A DNA stretch of 64,000 bases from Clostridium sp. HBUAS56010 (GTDB lineage Bacteria; Bacillota; Clostridia; Lachnospirales; Lachnospiraceae). Each line of letters starts with the position of its first letter. The stretch's first letter is position 1. A program made the position numbers and the translations under genes. Positions 25,173 through 32,969 of this stretch are shown piece by piece. The stretch lies in NCBI RefSeq assembly GCF_007115105.1, contig NZ_SULJ01000003.1:186001-250000 (forward strand), read 5' to 3'. The notes under the pieces were generated by a model that was not told the DNA's origin, searched no databases, and saw only the letters and a program-made list of their open reading frames with translations.

Positions 25173-26588
25173 TTATCGAATGCTGAATGCATCAGAGAGA
25201 ACGCATTTGCGCTTCCTGCAGAAGGATCTTGCAGAAGTAAGGCCTTCTCCGGTAGGTCCTGCAATGGTAAATGTGGTATGACCTTCTCCGCCTGCACCGA
25301 TTCCTGCATAAGATGGTGCATTTTTTACAAAGATGGTGGTTTCCAGCATTTTTGCCATCTTGCTTAATTTCTCCACGTTCTGGGAGTGCATCATAGCAGT
25401 ATGACGGTTTCCATGCTCTGCTTCCAGTGCATATTCAATTGCAGTATCTACATCTGATACACGAACGATTGGAAGAATTGGCATCATCATCTCTTCCTGA
25501 ACAAACAGGTCATCCTTTGGCACTTCCATAATAATAACACGAACAGAATCCGGTACTTTTACGCCCAGTTTCTCCATGATATATACGGCACTTTTTCCAA
25601 CGAAGGAAGTCTTTGGTCCGCCTTTTTCTGTGGTTACCATCGCTTTTAAATCCTCGATCTGCTGTTTGTCAGTGATCAGGTAAGCTCCGTTTTCCTTCAT
25701 GTACTGGATTAAGTGATCACAGATGGAATCCACTGCAAATACTTCCTTTTCTGCGATACAGGGAACGTTATTATCAAAACTGCTGCCATCAACAATATCT
25801 TTTGCGGCTTTCTTAATATCTGCGGTTTCATCAACTACAACCGGAGGATTTCCTGCTCCTGCTCCAATTGCTTTCTTTCCGGATGAAAGAACTTTCTTTA
25901 CGATAGAAGGACCGCCGGTAGCAACCAGAAGACGTACCTTTGGATTGCTGATCATTTTTTCTGTATTCTCCAGAGATGGCTCTTCCACCATAGAGATTAA
26001 ATCAGAAGGTGCACCTGCTTCTTTTAAGGCTTTGTTTAACATCTTAACAAGAAGTCTGGAAACCTTTTTTGCTCTTGGGTGAGGGCTGAAAATAACGGTA
26101 TTGCCCCCTGCAATCATAGAAATAGAGTTATTGATGATTGTCTCGGTTGGGTTCGTGGTTGGTGTAATCGCACCAATCACTCCAAATGGGCAATACTCTG
26201 TAAGAGTCAGACCATTATCACCGGTTACTGCTTCGGAAACCAGATCCTCTGTTCCAGGAGTCTTTTCAGCAGCAAGACGGTTCTTAATGAGTTTATGTTC
26301 ATAATGGCCGATCTCAGTTTCTTCCACTGCCAGTCTGGAGATCAGCTCCAAATTTTCTTTGTTCAAAATGGTTTTACGCATTACATCTACATATTTCTGA
26401 CGATCAGCAATTCCGGTAAATAACAGCTTTTTCTGTGCTTTTTCAGAAGCCTCAATTGCTTCATCCATGGTTGTAAAGAGACCATATCTTTCTACATTCT
26501 GTTCCGGTGTGCTGATAAGTTTTTCTGACTGAATTTCCCGTAAAACCTGTTCTACCATCTGCTCAATTGCTTTTAAATCCATATCCAA
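25173..26588 (-). CDS. pduP: CoA-acylating aldehyde dehydrogenase with encapsulation helix, PduP-like
   Basis: 471 residues. Residues 1-22 (DLKAIEQMVEQVLREIQ) form an amphipathic helix typical of cargo encapsulation peptides, then a variable linker to the EutE/PduP-type catalytic body. Catalytic Cys is C277 in FDNNVPCIAEK; the C-terminus has the family motif RSFCRKRKCVLSDAF. It oxidises aldehyde to acyl-CoA with NAD+ inside the microcompartment. The start may be TTG at 26588 (AAGGTAG at good spacing) or ATG at 26582. It lies between pduL and the alcohol dehydrogenase gene. A second, shorter paralogue without the helix is encoded at 28842-30155. Confidence 0.9.
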   Translation of the reverse strand: MDMDLKAIEQMVEQVLREIQSEKLISTPEQNVERYGLFTTMDEAIEASEKAQKKLLFTGIADRQKYVDVMRKTILNKENLELISRLAVEETEIGHYEHKLIKNRLAAEKTPGTEDLVSEAVTGDNGLTLTEYCPFGVIGAITPTTNPTETIINNSISMIAGGNTVIFSPHPRAKKVSRLLVKMLNKALKEAGAPSDLISMVEEPSLENTEKMISNPKVRLLVATGGPSIVKKVLSSGKKAIGAGAGNPPVVVDETADIKKAAKDIVDGSSFDNNVPCIAEKEVFAVDSICDHLIQYMKENGAYLITDKQQIEDLKAMVTTEKGGPKTSFVGKSAVYIMEKLGVKVPDSVRVIIMEVPKDDLFVQEEMMMPILPIVRVSDVDTAIEYALEAEHGNRHTAMMHSQNVEKLSKMAKMLETTIFVKNAPSYAGIGAGGEGHTTFTIAGPTGEGLTSARSFCRKRKCVLSDAFSIR

Positions 26589-26634
26589 GTGTCTCTACCT
26601 TCTTTCCCTTATTGTGAGTCTGTTTTGGCAATCC

Positions 26635-27276
26635 TTACTGCTCTTTTCTGATAATTACATAGTCGCCATTGCCTAGTGAAAGGGCATTCGCCTCATCCAC
26701 GTCAACGTGCATTTCCAGAGCAAACTGATCCGATACACGAACCAGAACATCTCCGAATACACCACGCCTTTCGCCAAATGTCTCTACTTCCACCATGTCT
26801 TTGTCTTTCAAGCCCATGGCTTGTGCCTGACCTGGTGTCATATGTATGTGGCGTAAAGCAACAATGGCTCCTTCTGAAAGAGAAACGGTTCCTGCCGGAC
26901 CGACTAAATCCAGTCCGGGAGTACCTGTTAAATCTCCGGATTCCTTTATGAAAGGCCGGATTCCAAGACGGAAACTGTCGGTTTTTGAAACCTCAACCTG
27001 ACTTTGTTTTCTCACTGGTCCAAGAATCCGCACCCGTTCAAATTCTCCCTTAGGGCCTCGTATGGTCACTGTCTCATTGCTGGCAAACTGGCCAGGCTGT
27101 TTTAAATCTGCCTTTTTTGTCAGTTCGTAGTCTTTTCCGTAAAGTATGTCTAAATCCTGTCTGGATACATGGACATGCCGGTTCGATACCCCTATGGGAA
27201 CTTTATGTGTATCATAATCTTTGATCTTCTCGATTACCCGCTTGGTCACAAGCTTAATTAATTCTTCTTTATCCAT
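26635..27276 (-). CDS. pduL: PduL-type phosphate acyltransferase
   Basis: 213 residues. The first 20 residues (MDKEELIKLVTKRVIEKI) look like an encapsulation helix. The two PduL beta-barrel domains follow, with VPIGVSNRHVHVSRQDLDIL (zinc-binding His pair), KKADLKQPGQFASNETV and GAIVALRHIHMTPGQA with the second metal-binding His set. PduL converts acyl-CoA plus phosphate to acyl-phosphate and frees CoA within the compartment, unrelated to Pta. The acyl-phosphate would go to the kinase at 38398-39591. It lies 46 bp upstream of the PduP-like gene and 39 bp after a shell gene. Confidence 0.95.
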   Translation of the reverse strand: MDKEELIKLVTKRVIEKIKDYDTHKVPIGVSNRHVHVSRQDLDILYGKDYELTKKADLKQPGQFASNETVTIRGPKGEFERVRILGPVRKQSQVEVSKTDSFRLGIRPFIKESGDLTGTPGLDLVGPAGTVSLSEGAIVALRHIHMTPGQAQAMGLKDKDMVEVETFGERRGVFGDVLVRVSDQFALEMHVDVDEANALSLGNGDYVIIRKEQ

Positions 27277-27315
27277 GATTCCCTTTTCCTTTTGAACTGA
27301 TTTTTTACCTGTTTA

Positions 27316-27591
27316 TTATAATTTTGGTAAAATCTTTTCTACATCGGTATGAGGTCTTGGAATCACATGCTGGGATACCACTTCCCCTACATTGGCTGCT
27401 GCGGCTGCTCCTGCATCAACAGATGCTTTTACTGCGCCTACATCACCGCGAACCATAATTGTAACAAGACCAGAACCAATCTTCTCGTAGCCGATCATGG
27501 TTACATTGGCTGCTTTTGTCATAGCATCTGCTGCTTCAATTGCTCCTACCAGACCTTTTGTTTCTACCATTCCTAATGCTTCATTTGACAT
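27316..27591 (-). CDS. BMC-H hexameric shell protein, PduA/EutM-like (copy 1)
   Basis: 91 residues, one BMC domain: [20 protein letters not shown], the pore loop region [20 protein letters not shown] and the conserved ending [15 protein letters not shown]. It forms the hexagonal tiles of the shell facets. About four fifths of its residues match the BMC-H protein at 31818-32096, so these are recent paralogues kept at two ends of the operon. TCAGGAGG precedes the start. Confidence 0.97.
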   Translation of the reverse strand: MSNEALGMVETKGLVGAIEAADAMTKAANVTMIGYEKIGSGLVTIMVRGDVGAVKASVDAGAAAAANVGEVVSQHVIPRPHTDVEKILPKL

Positions 27592-27628
27592 TGATTTTTC
27601 CTCCTGAAATTATGTTTACATTATTATT

Positions 27629-28816
27629 CTATGAAAAGGCTAACTGTTTTAATATCCATGCCTTATCTGTTTCTTCCCAGCCAAATCCCTGGTCGCTTCT
27701 TCCGAAATGGCCATAGGCTGCCGTCTTTAAATATTGGGGTCTGCGAAGCTTTAATTCGGATATGCAATCGGAAACCCCGAAAGAAAATACATTTTTTACA
27801 AGTGTCTCCATCTGACTGTCCGGAATGGTTCCGGTTTCAAATGTATTAACTGTAATTGCCTCCGGCTCTATTCCGCCGATGACATAGGCAAGAGCCACTT
27901 CACATCGCTTTGCCAGACCTGCCGCCACAATATTCTTTGCCACATACCGTGCCATATAAGCAGCAGAGCGATCCACTTTCGTGGGGTCCTTACCGGAGAA
28001 GGCTCCTCCTCCATGTTTCGCAATGGTTCCGTAGGTATCTACCATAATCTTTCTTCCTGTGACACCCGTATCTCCTGCCGGACCGCCAATCACAAACCGC
28101 CCGGTGGGATTAATATGAATTCTTGTCTTTGGTGTCATAAGATCGGAATCAATGATCGGCTCAATGACCGTACACCGGATAAATGCTTCCAGCACCTCTT
28201 TGGAAACCGCTTCACTGTGCTGAACAGATACCACAATGCTGTGAATTCCAACAGGTTCTCCTGCCTGGTTATACCGGACTGTAACCTGGGTTTTTCCATC
28301 GGGATATAGAAAGGAGCCGCCCTGGGTCTGTCTGATATGATCCAGTCTCTCTGCCAGGCGGTTTGCCAGATAGCAGGGCAGGGGCATAAGACTTTCAGTC
28401 TCATTCACTGCATAGCCATACATAACACCCTGATCTCCGCCTCCAAGCACTTCTTTTTCTCCGTCTTTTCCCTTTGTCACTCCCTGAGAGATGTCTGGAG
28501 ACTGATTATGTATATTGGTAAAGATCATGCAGGTGTCGGCATCAAAGCCTTTTCCATGCTCTACATATCCGATATTCCGAATAATTTCCCTTGCTTTTTT
28601 TATGACGTCAATCTGTGCTTTTGAGGTAACTTCTCCTGCCAGCATCAGCGTGTTCGTAGACGCCATAACCTCTACCGCCACCCTGGAAGCAGGGTCCTCT
28701 GCCAGATAAGCATCAAGAATCCCATCAGCGATCTGGTCGCAGACTTTATCGGGATGCCCTTTGGTTACGGATTCTGAGGTTACGAAATAGGTTCTGCTAT
28801 TGCACCCTTCCAACAT
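27629..28816 (-). CDS. metK: S-adenosylmethionine synthetase within the BMC operon
   Basis: 395 residues, full length. Motifs: FVTSESVTKGHPDKVCDQIAD (ATP/Met site), GGGDQGVMYGYA (usual form GAGDQG) and GGGAFSGKDPTKVDRSAAY (phosphate loop). It makes SAM from methionine and ATP. Its location, 26 bp after the second aldehyde dehydrogenase gene and 37 bp before a shell gene, ties it to the glycyl-radical system, whose activase consumes SAM. The N-terminal extension MLEGCNSR is short and not an obvious encapsulation helix. Whether it works inside the shell, or whether a housekeeping metK exists elsewhere, cannot be told from this window. Confidence 0.95.
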   Translation of the reverse strand: MLEGCNSRTYFVTSESVTKGHPDKVCDQIADGILDAYLAEDPASRVAVEVMASTNTLMLAGEVTSKAQIDVIKKAREIIRNIGYVEHGKGFDADTCMIFTNIHNQSPDISQGVTKGKDGEKEVLGGGDQGVMYGYAVNETESLMPLPCYLANRLAERLDHIRQTQGGSFLYPDGKTQVTVRYNQAGEPVGIHSIVVSVQHSEAVSKEVLEAFIRCTVIEPIIDSDLMTPKTRIHINPTGRFVIGGPAGDTGVTGRKIMVDTYGTIAKHGGGAFSGKDPTKVDRSAAYMARYVAKNIVAAGLAKRCEVALAYVIGGIEPEAITVNTFETGTIPDSQMETLVKNVFSFGVSDCISELKLRRPQYLKTAAYGHFGRSDQGFGWEETDKAWILKQLAFS

Positions 28817-28841
28817 AGTTTACAACCTGCTTTCTCAAAGA

Positions 28842-30155
28842 TTAACGGAGGGCAAAGCCATCAGTCAGCGTACACCTTCTTCTTCTGGTGAAATGCCTTG
28901 CTGTGGCGGTTCCCTCTCCCGTCGCTGTTGCAACGGTAAAGCTGGTATGCCCTTCCAAATCAAATCCCACTCCAAGCAGAGACGGACCATTTTTAACGAA
29001 TACAGAGGTCTGCATCTTCTGTGCCGCCCGGTTTAAGTGTTCAATGGACTGGGAGTGGACCGTAGCTGTATGTTTGAATCCCTGTTCTACTTCTAATGCG
29101 GTTTCTAATGCCTCGTCAAAATCAGAAACAATAACCAGAGGCACTAAAGGCATTAACAGTTCAAGGGTTACAAAAGGATGGGTCTTCTTTGTTTCCACTA
29201 CAATCAGCTTCACAGGAGAGGAACAGGAGATTCCTGCGCTGGCAAGGATCTTATCAGCACTTTTTCCTTCCAGTTTTTTGTGAATGGTCAGGTCCTGTGT
29301 TACTGCGACCTGGAGAAGCTTCTGGATTTCCGCTTCATCCTTTACATAATAAACCCCTTTCTTTAAAAGCTGATAAATCATTTCTTCTGCCGCCGGCTTT
29401 GTCACCACAATACATTTTTCAGAAGTACACATTAAATTATTGTCAAATGCGGCTCCACGGACAATATCATACGCTGCCTGTTTTAAATCTGCAGTTTCAT
29501 CTACGATGGCAACCGGATTGGCGGGACCTGCTCCGATTACCCGTTTTCCGGAAGACATTGCCTGAGAAAGAGAATCCGCTCCTCCGGTACAGACAACAAG
29601 GTCTACGTCCGGATGACTCATAATCTCTTTTGTGTATCCCATCAGGCTCTCATGGAGCGTTACCACAAGATCGGGAATCTGACAGGTGTTTAATACGGCA
29701 TTGCTGATTACTGCTGTCACAAGCTGGGATACTCTTAACGCCCTTGGATGAGGGCAGTGCACCACACCGTTTCCTGCTGCCAGCATTCCGATGGTATTGT
29801 TAATGAGCGTTGCACAGGGGTTTGTGGAGGGCTGAACCGCACAGACAACTCCTACGGGAGCCAGTTCATATAAGGTCATGCCGTGATCTCCTGTATTGAC
29901 CTCTGTAATCAGATCCTCAACACCCGGAGTCTTTTCGATTGCCAGACGAATCTTCTCGGTCTTGTCGGCTTCATTACCCATACAGGTCTCTGCTACCGTC
30001 AGCACCGCCAGTTCCTCCGCCAGAGGACGAAGAGCTGCCCTTACTGCTTCGATTACCTGCCGCCGTTCATTTAACGTCAGAGCGGCATACTTTGCAGATG
30101 CGTTTTTCGCTGCTGCTACTGCATCTGTTACACTGGAGTAAATACTGCTAATCAT
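28842..30155 (-). CDS. second CoA-acylating aldehyde dehydrogenase, EutE/PduP family
   Basis: 437 residues. Same family as the protein at 25173-26588: NTGDHGMTLYELAPVGVVCAV, catalytic C243 in FDNNLMCTSEK, and the C-terminal motif RHFTRRRRCTLTDGFALR. It lacks the N-terminal helix and linker, starting directly at MISSIYSSVTDAVAAAKNA, itself an alanine-rich helix. Two such enzymes in one diol BMC are unusual. They may act on different aldehydes, form a mixed complex, or one may be outside the shell. ALDH-1 and ALDH-2 are clearly diverged, not a recent duplication. AAGGAGG precedes the start. Confidence 0.9.
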   Translation of the reverse strand: MISSIYSSVTDAVAAAKNASAKYAALTLNERRQVIEAVRAALRPLAEELAVLTVAETCMGNEADKTEKIRLAIEKTPGVEDLITEVNTGDHGMTLYELAPVGVVCAVQPSTNPCATLINNTIGMLAAGNGVVHCPHPRALRVSQLVTAVISNAVLNTCQIPDLVVTLHESLMGYTKEIMSHPDVDLVVCTGGADSLSQAMSSGKRVIGAGPANPVAIVDETADLKQAAYDIVRGAAFDNNLMCTSEKCIVVTKPAAEEMIYQLLKKGVYYVKDEAEIQKLLQVAVTQDLTIHKKLEGKSADKILASAGISCSSPVKLIVVETKKTHPFVTLELLMPLVPLVIVSDFDEALETALEVEQGFKHTATVHSQSIEHLNRAAQKMQTSVFVKNGPSLLGVGFDLEGHTSFTVATATGEGTATARHFTRRRRCTLTDGFALR

Positions 30156-30199
30156 GCTATTTCTTACCTCCTTTCCTGTTAAGCTGATGGGGAAAGCAT

Positions 30200-30463
30200 T
30201 TAACCGACCAAGTTATCGACGATTCCGATAATTGCCATGTCAATAACCGCTTCCCGCTTCCTTTTATCTACGCGGACAGAGGAGCCCTGGCCGATTAAAA
30301 CCGTTTCGCCTACTCCTGCTCCCACATAGTCTACTGCTACTTCTTCCGAATCTATGAAATTGCCCTGGGAATCAATTCTGCGAACGATCATCAGTTTGTA
30401 ACCCGTCAGGGTTTCATCTTTTCTGGTCGCTACAACAGTACCTGTAATCTTTGCCAGCCTCAT
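30200..30463 (-). CDS. BMC-P pentameric vertex protein, EutN/PduN/CcmL family
   Basis: 87 residues, matching the family: MRLAKITGTVVATRKDETLTGYKLMIV, VAVDYVGAGVGETVLIGQGSS and VDMAIIGIVD-type ending (here VIDMAIIGIVDNLVG). Pentamers cap the vertices of the polyhedral shell. It is the only BMC-P gene in the window, so the shell should have a single vertex type. Lies 31 bp after the tailed BMC-H gene and 44 bp before the second aldehyde dehydrogenase gene. Confidence 0.97.
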   Translation of the reverse strand: MRLAKITGTVVATRKDETLTGYKLMIVRRIDSQGNFIDSEEVAVDYVGAGVGETVLIGQGSSVRVDKRKREAVIDMAIIGIVDNLVG

Positions 30464-30494
30464 TTTTCTTCCCTTTCCTTTCCGCGATCAAGTT

Positions 30495-31067
30495 CTATTT
30501 CTTACGGCTGCCTGGTTTTCTTGGCTGCTGGGAAGGCTGCTCTTTTACTGGTTCCGCTTTTACAGGCTCTGGCTTTACTGCCTCTTCCTTAGACGGTTCC
30601 TCTTTCACAGATTCCTCTTTCACAGGTTCTATTTTTACAGCTTCTGCTTTTACGGCTTCTGCTTTTACGGCTTCCTCTTTTACAGCTTCTTCTTTTAAAA
30701 GCACTTCTTTTACAGCTTCTGGCTTCTTATCTGTCTGCTCCTGCTGATCACTGGAAGCGGATGGCTGCGGAGGAATTTCTGCTTTTAAATTTTTGGAAGC
30801 ACCGAAGATCTGATCCACGGAGTCTGCCGGCCGGGCAATCACTTTAAAGGACACCAGTTTCTGGTTTTCCAGTCCAGTCTGCTTTCCTGCGCTTACAGCC
30901 GCATTGACCGCTCCCACATCTCCGGCGACTTTGACGGTCATATAGCCCTGACCCTTTGTGTTTTCAATCTCAAGAATTGTGACATTTGCCGATTTCACCA
31001 TGGCATCTGCCACTAGTACTGCCGTTGATAGTCCCTGGATTTCAACCAATCCTAATGCCTGTTTCAT
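30495..31067 (-). CDS. BMC-H shell protein with long charged repeat tail
   Basis: 190 residues. Residues 1-90 are a BMC domain (QALGLVEIQGLSTAVLVADAM, VKVAGDVGAVNAAVSAG, FKVIARP). A Q/S/D linker (95-116) follows, then about a dozen five-residue units of the form EAVKE/AEPVK (117-175) and a basic end QPRKPGSRKK. Tails on BMC-H proteins (EutK, PduK) often carry binding domains; this one instead is low-complexity and probably disordered. It may recruit cargo, nucleic acid or the cell envelope, or link compartments. The repeats are also visible in the DNA (30543-30719). Confidence 0.92.
   Translation of the reverse strand: MKQALGLVEIQGLSTAVLVADAMVKSANVTILEIENTKGQGYMTVKVAGDVGAVNAAVSAGKQTGLENQKLVSFKVIARPADSVDQIFGASKNLKAEIPPQPSASSDQQEQTDKKPEAVKEVLLKEEAVKEEAVKAEAVKAEAVKIEPVKEESVKEEPSKEEAVKPEPVKAEPVKEQPSQQPRKPGSRKK
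30543..30719 (-). repeat. 15-bp-unit coding repeat in the shell-protein tail
   Basis: The region encodes tandem pentapeptides (pattern x-A/P-V-K-E/A) and on the plus strand reads as repeated blocks such as GCTTTTACGGCTTCT. Neighbouring units differ mostly at third positions and at the variable residue, so the array could expand or contract by slippage or recombination between strains. Confidence 0.85.
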
Positions 31068-31089
31068 TGTATCACCTCACAACTTTTGT

Positions 31090-31797
31090 TTACTGTAAGA
31101 CAATGTTTAATAACCTTGCCTTGTCTTTCGCCAGATCTGTAATAATATCCCCTTTTTGCAAAGGGAGTACCCCGTCTGACGCATATGTTTCTACATTGGA
31201 TGCTGTTATAACTCTTTTTCCCCCGGTACCGCAAACAGTGTGTTTCTGTTCCGGAACAGCGGATGTCAAAGATCCAATCTCGATTCCATACTGTAAAATG
31301 CTTCTGTAATAGGATAATATCTGCTCCTGATAAGCGGGCTGTTCTTTTCCGGAAAACGGAGTGAGTCCAGACTGCAGAAACAGTATCCGGCTCCCCGCCC
31401 GAAAGCATGCACCAATCCAGGATGTCTCAAAGGTATCATGAAGGCACAGAGCAGTTTTTACTGTTATCTCTGTAGGAACAACTGGAAAAACAGTCACCGC
31501 ACCTTCTAAATCTACCGGAATTCCCTGGGAATGATAGCGGATCTCTTTACAAGAGGAAATACTGGAAAGTCTGGACTGCCGTCCCTCTTCCTGCCATTCA
31601 TCTGGAATGACAGGACAGACACGGTATTCTCCGGACTCTTTGATTTCTTCTAAAAATTCCACATACCTTTCGTCCCAGGCTGAGGTGCAGATCATATACA
31701 ACAGCTTTTTTTCCTTTATGCCCTCTTCTTCCAGTTTCTTTAAGATCCGAAGCACCAATTCTTTTAGCTGCTCTTCACTGATGTTCAATTCGTCCAC
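31090..31797 (-). CDS. BMC-associated flavoprotein-like protein
   Basis: About 235 residues. Residues 5-27 (ISEEQLKELVLRILKKLEEE) form an amphipathic helix like an encapsulation peptide. The middle has no strong motif, with a Rossmann-like start KKLLYMICTSAWDERY and VTVFPVVPTEITVKTAL. The end VITASNVETYASDGVLPLQKGDIITDLAKDKARLLNI matches the conserved tail of an ethanolamine/BMC-operon family annotated as flavoprotein-like with unknown role. The start is uncertain: GTG at 31797, or TTG at 31788 with GAGGTGG at better spacing. It sits between two shell-protein genes. Function not known. Confidence 0.7.
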   Translation of the reverse strand: MDELNISEEQLKELVLRILKKLEEEGIKEKKLLYMICTSAWDERYVEFLEEIKESGEYRVCPVIPDEWQEEGRQSRLSSISSCKEIRYHSQGIPVDLEGAVTVFPVVPTEITVKTALCLHDTFETSWIGACFRAGSRILFLQSGLTPFSGKEQPAYQEQILSYYRSILQYGIEIGSLTSAVPEQKHTVCGTGGKRVITASNVETYASDGVLPLQKGDIITDLAKDKARLLNIVLQ

Positions 31798-31817
31798 CTC
31801 ATTTTAAGAATTCCTGA

Positions 31818-32096
31818 TTACAGAATATTTGGAAGAACCTTTTCAACGTCAGAATGAGGACGTGGAATTACATGGGTAGATACCAGTTCGCCTACTGCTG
31901 CTGCAGAAGAAGCTCCTGCATCAGTAGCTGCCTTTACTGCACCTACGTCTCCTCTTACCATAACAGTTACAAGTCCTGATCCGATCTTTTCATATCCAAC
32001 CAGTGTTACATTTGCTGATTTTACCATGGCATCTGCTGCCTCAATTGCTCCGATTAAACCTTTTGTCTCTACCATACCTAATGCGTCTGCGCTCAT
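31818..32096 (-). CDS. BMC-H hexameric shell protein, PduA/EutM-like (copy 2)
   Basis: 92 residues, a single BMC domain with [37 protein letters not shown] and the end [18 protein letters not shown]. Very similar to the copy at 27316-27591; differences cluster around residues 57-70 ([17 protein letters not shown] against [17 protein letters not shown]). TAAGGAGG precedes the start. It is 47 bp after the BMC-T gene, and the two together probably make most of the facet area. Confidence 0.97.
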   Translation of the reverse strand: MSADALGMVETKGLIGAIEAADAMVKSANVTLVGYEKIGSGLVTVMVRGDVGAVKAATDAGASSAAAVGELVSTHVIPRPHSDVEKVLPNIL

Positions 32097-32143
32097 AGTT
32101 AAGCCTCCTTATTTTTCCTTACGTTTCTCTTTTGGTTTCTTAT

Positions 32144-32944
32144 TTAAATATAGGGCTGCTGAGAGGATTTTGCTTCGTCTCCCATTGCTCCAAGAAGCTT
32201 CTTACCTGCTTCTATGGCTGCACGCACTGCCTGCCTTACTGCACCGGAATCTCCGGTAAAGGTAAGAATTGTCTCATTGGAATAGCTGGTTCCAGCCGCT
32301 GGAGAGCTGTAACTTACCACTTCAACATTTGCTGCTTTTACTGCAACATCTGCCAGAACCGTTCCAATGGCTGCAGGTCCTGCACAGGTCATTCCAAATG
32401 CCTTTCCCATAGGTGCTCCAAATGCTTTTTCCAGACAGTAGCTGGCTCTTGCAGTATACTGGAACTCCAGATGGCCCGCATCATTGGAATAAACATCTCC
32501 AAAATATTTTGGCAGTACCTGAAGTGCAATCTCAACAGCTCTTCTGGCATCGGATACATCTTCTGCACCGATATAGATTAAACTTCCGTGTCCTGCTCCG
32601 CCTTTTGTATCTCTTGGAAGTTCTACGGAAAGGACTTCTGTATTGGTTGCTTTTACAGCTTCATCCACTGCCCAGATCTGAGGACCTGCGCCAGTTCTGC
32701 CGCCTATGATACCGATGGAACGGTATTTTCCAAGCTTCATGGCATCTGCAAGCATTGGGTCCACACTGGCAATGACAAGACCTATGGTATCACCAACTGT
32801 GGTTCCCACATACTCCGTCATTCCAATTCCTGCTGCTGCCGGACGTGCTGTTTCTGTTTTTTTAGTCTCTTGTCTGGTTTCTGGTTTGATTCCCAGTTCG
32901 TCAGAGACCTGTTTCATTACTTTTTCAATTAACTGCTGATCCAT
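32144..32944 (-). CDS. pduB: BMC-T tandem-domain shell protein, PduB-like
   Basis: 266 residues. Two fused BMC domains (about 55-155 and 160-255): PTxAD-like SVDPMLADAMKLGKYRSIGIIGG, HGSLIYIGAEDVSDARRAVE, then VADVAVKAANVEVVSYSSPAAG and ETILTFTGDSGAVRQAVRAA. An N-terminal helix (MDQQLIEKVMKQVSDELGI) and linker precede them, as in PduB, where this extension links shell and enzyme core. Trimers are thought to have larger, gated pores for diols or cofactors. The gene follows the activase by 25 bp. Confidence 0.93.
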   Translation of the reverse strand: MDQQLIEKVMKQVSDELGIKPETRQETKKTETARPAAAGIGMTEYVGTTVGDTIGLVIASVDPMLADAMKLGKYRSIGIIGGRTGAGPQIWAVDEAVKATNTEVLSVELPRDTKGGAGHGSLIYIGAEDVSDARRAVEIALQVLPKYFGDVYSNDAGHLEFQYTARASYCLEKAFGAPMGKAFGMTCAGPAAIGTVLADVAVKAANVEVVSYSSPAAGTSYSNETILTFTGDSGAVRQAVRAAIEAGKKLLGAMGDEAKSSQQPYI

Positions 32945-32969
32945 TGTTTTCCTCCATTCTCAAATCATA

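Noticed and set aside
28817-28841. SAM riboswitch before metK
   Set aside because: The gap is 25 bp and the gene is internal to an operon.
30543-30719. CRISPR-like or satellite repeat
   Set aside because: The repeats are in frame, coding, adjacent without spacers, and vary at third positions.
30451-30747. Plus-strand open frame giving serine/threonine/phenylalanine repeats
   Set aside because: It is the antisense reading of the pentapeptide-repeat tail of the BMC-H gene and has no ribosome site.
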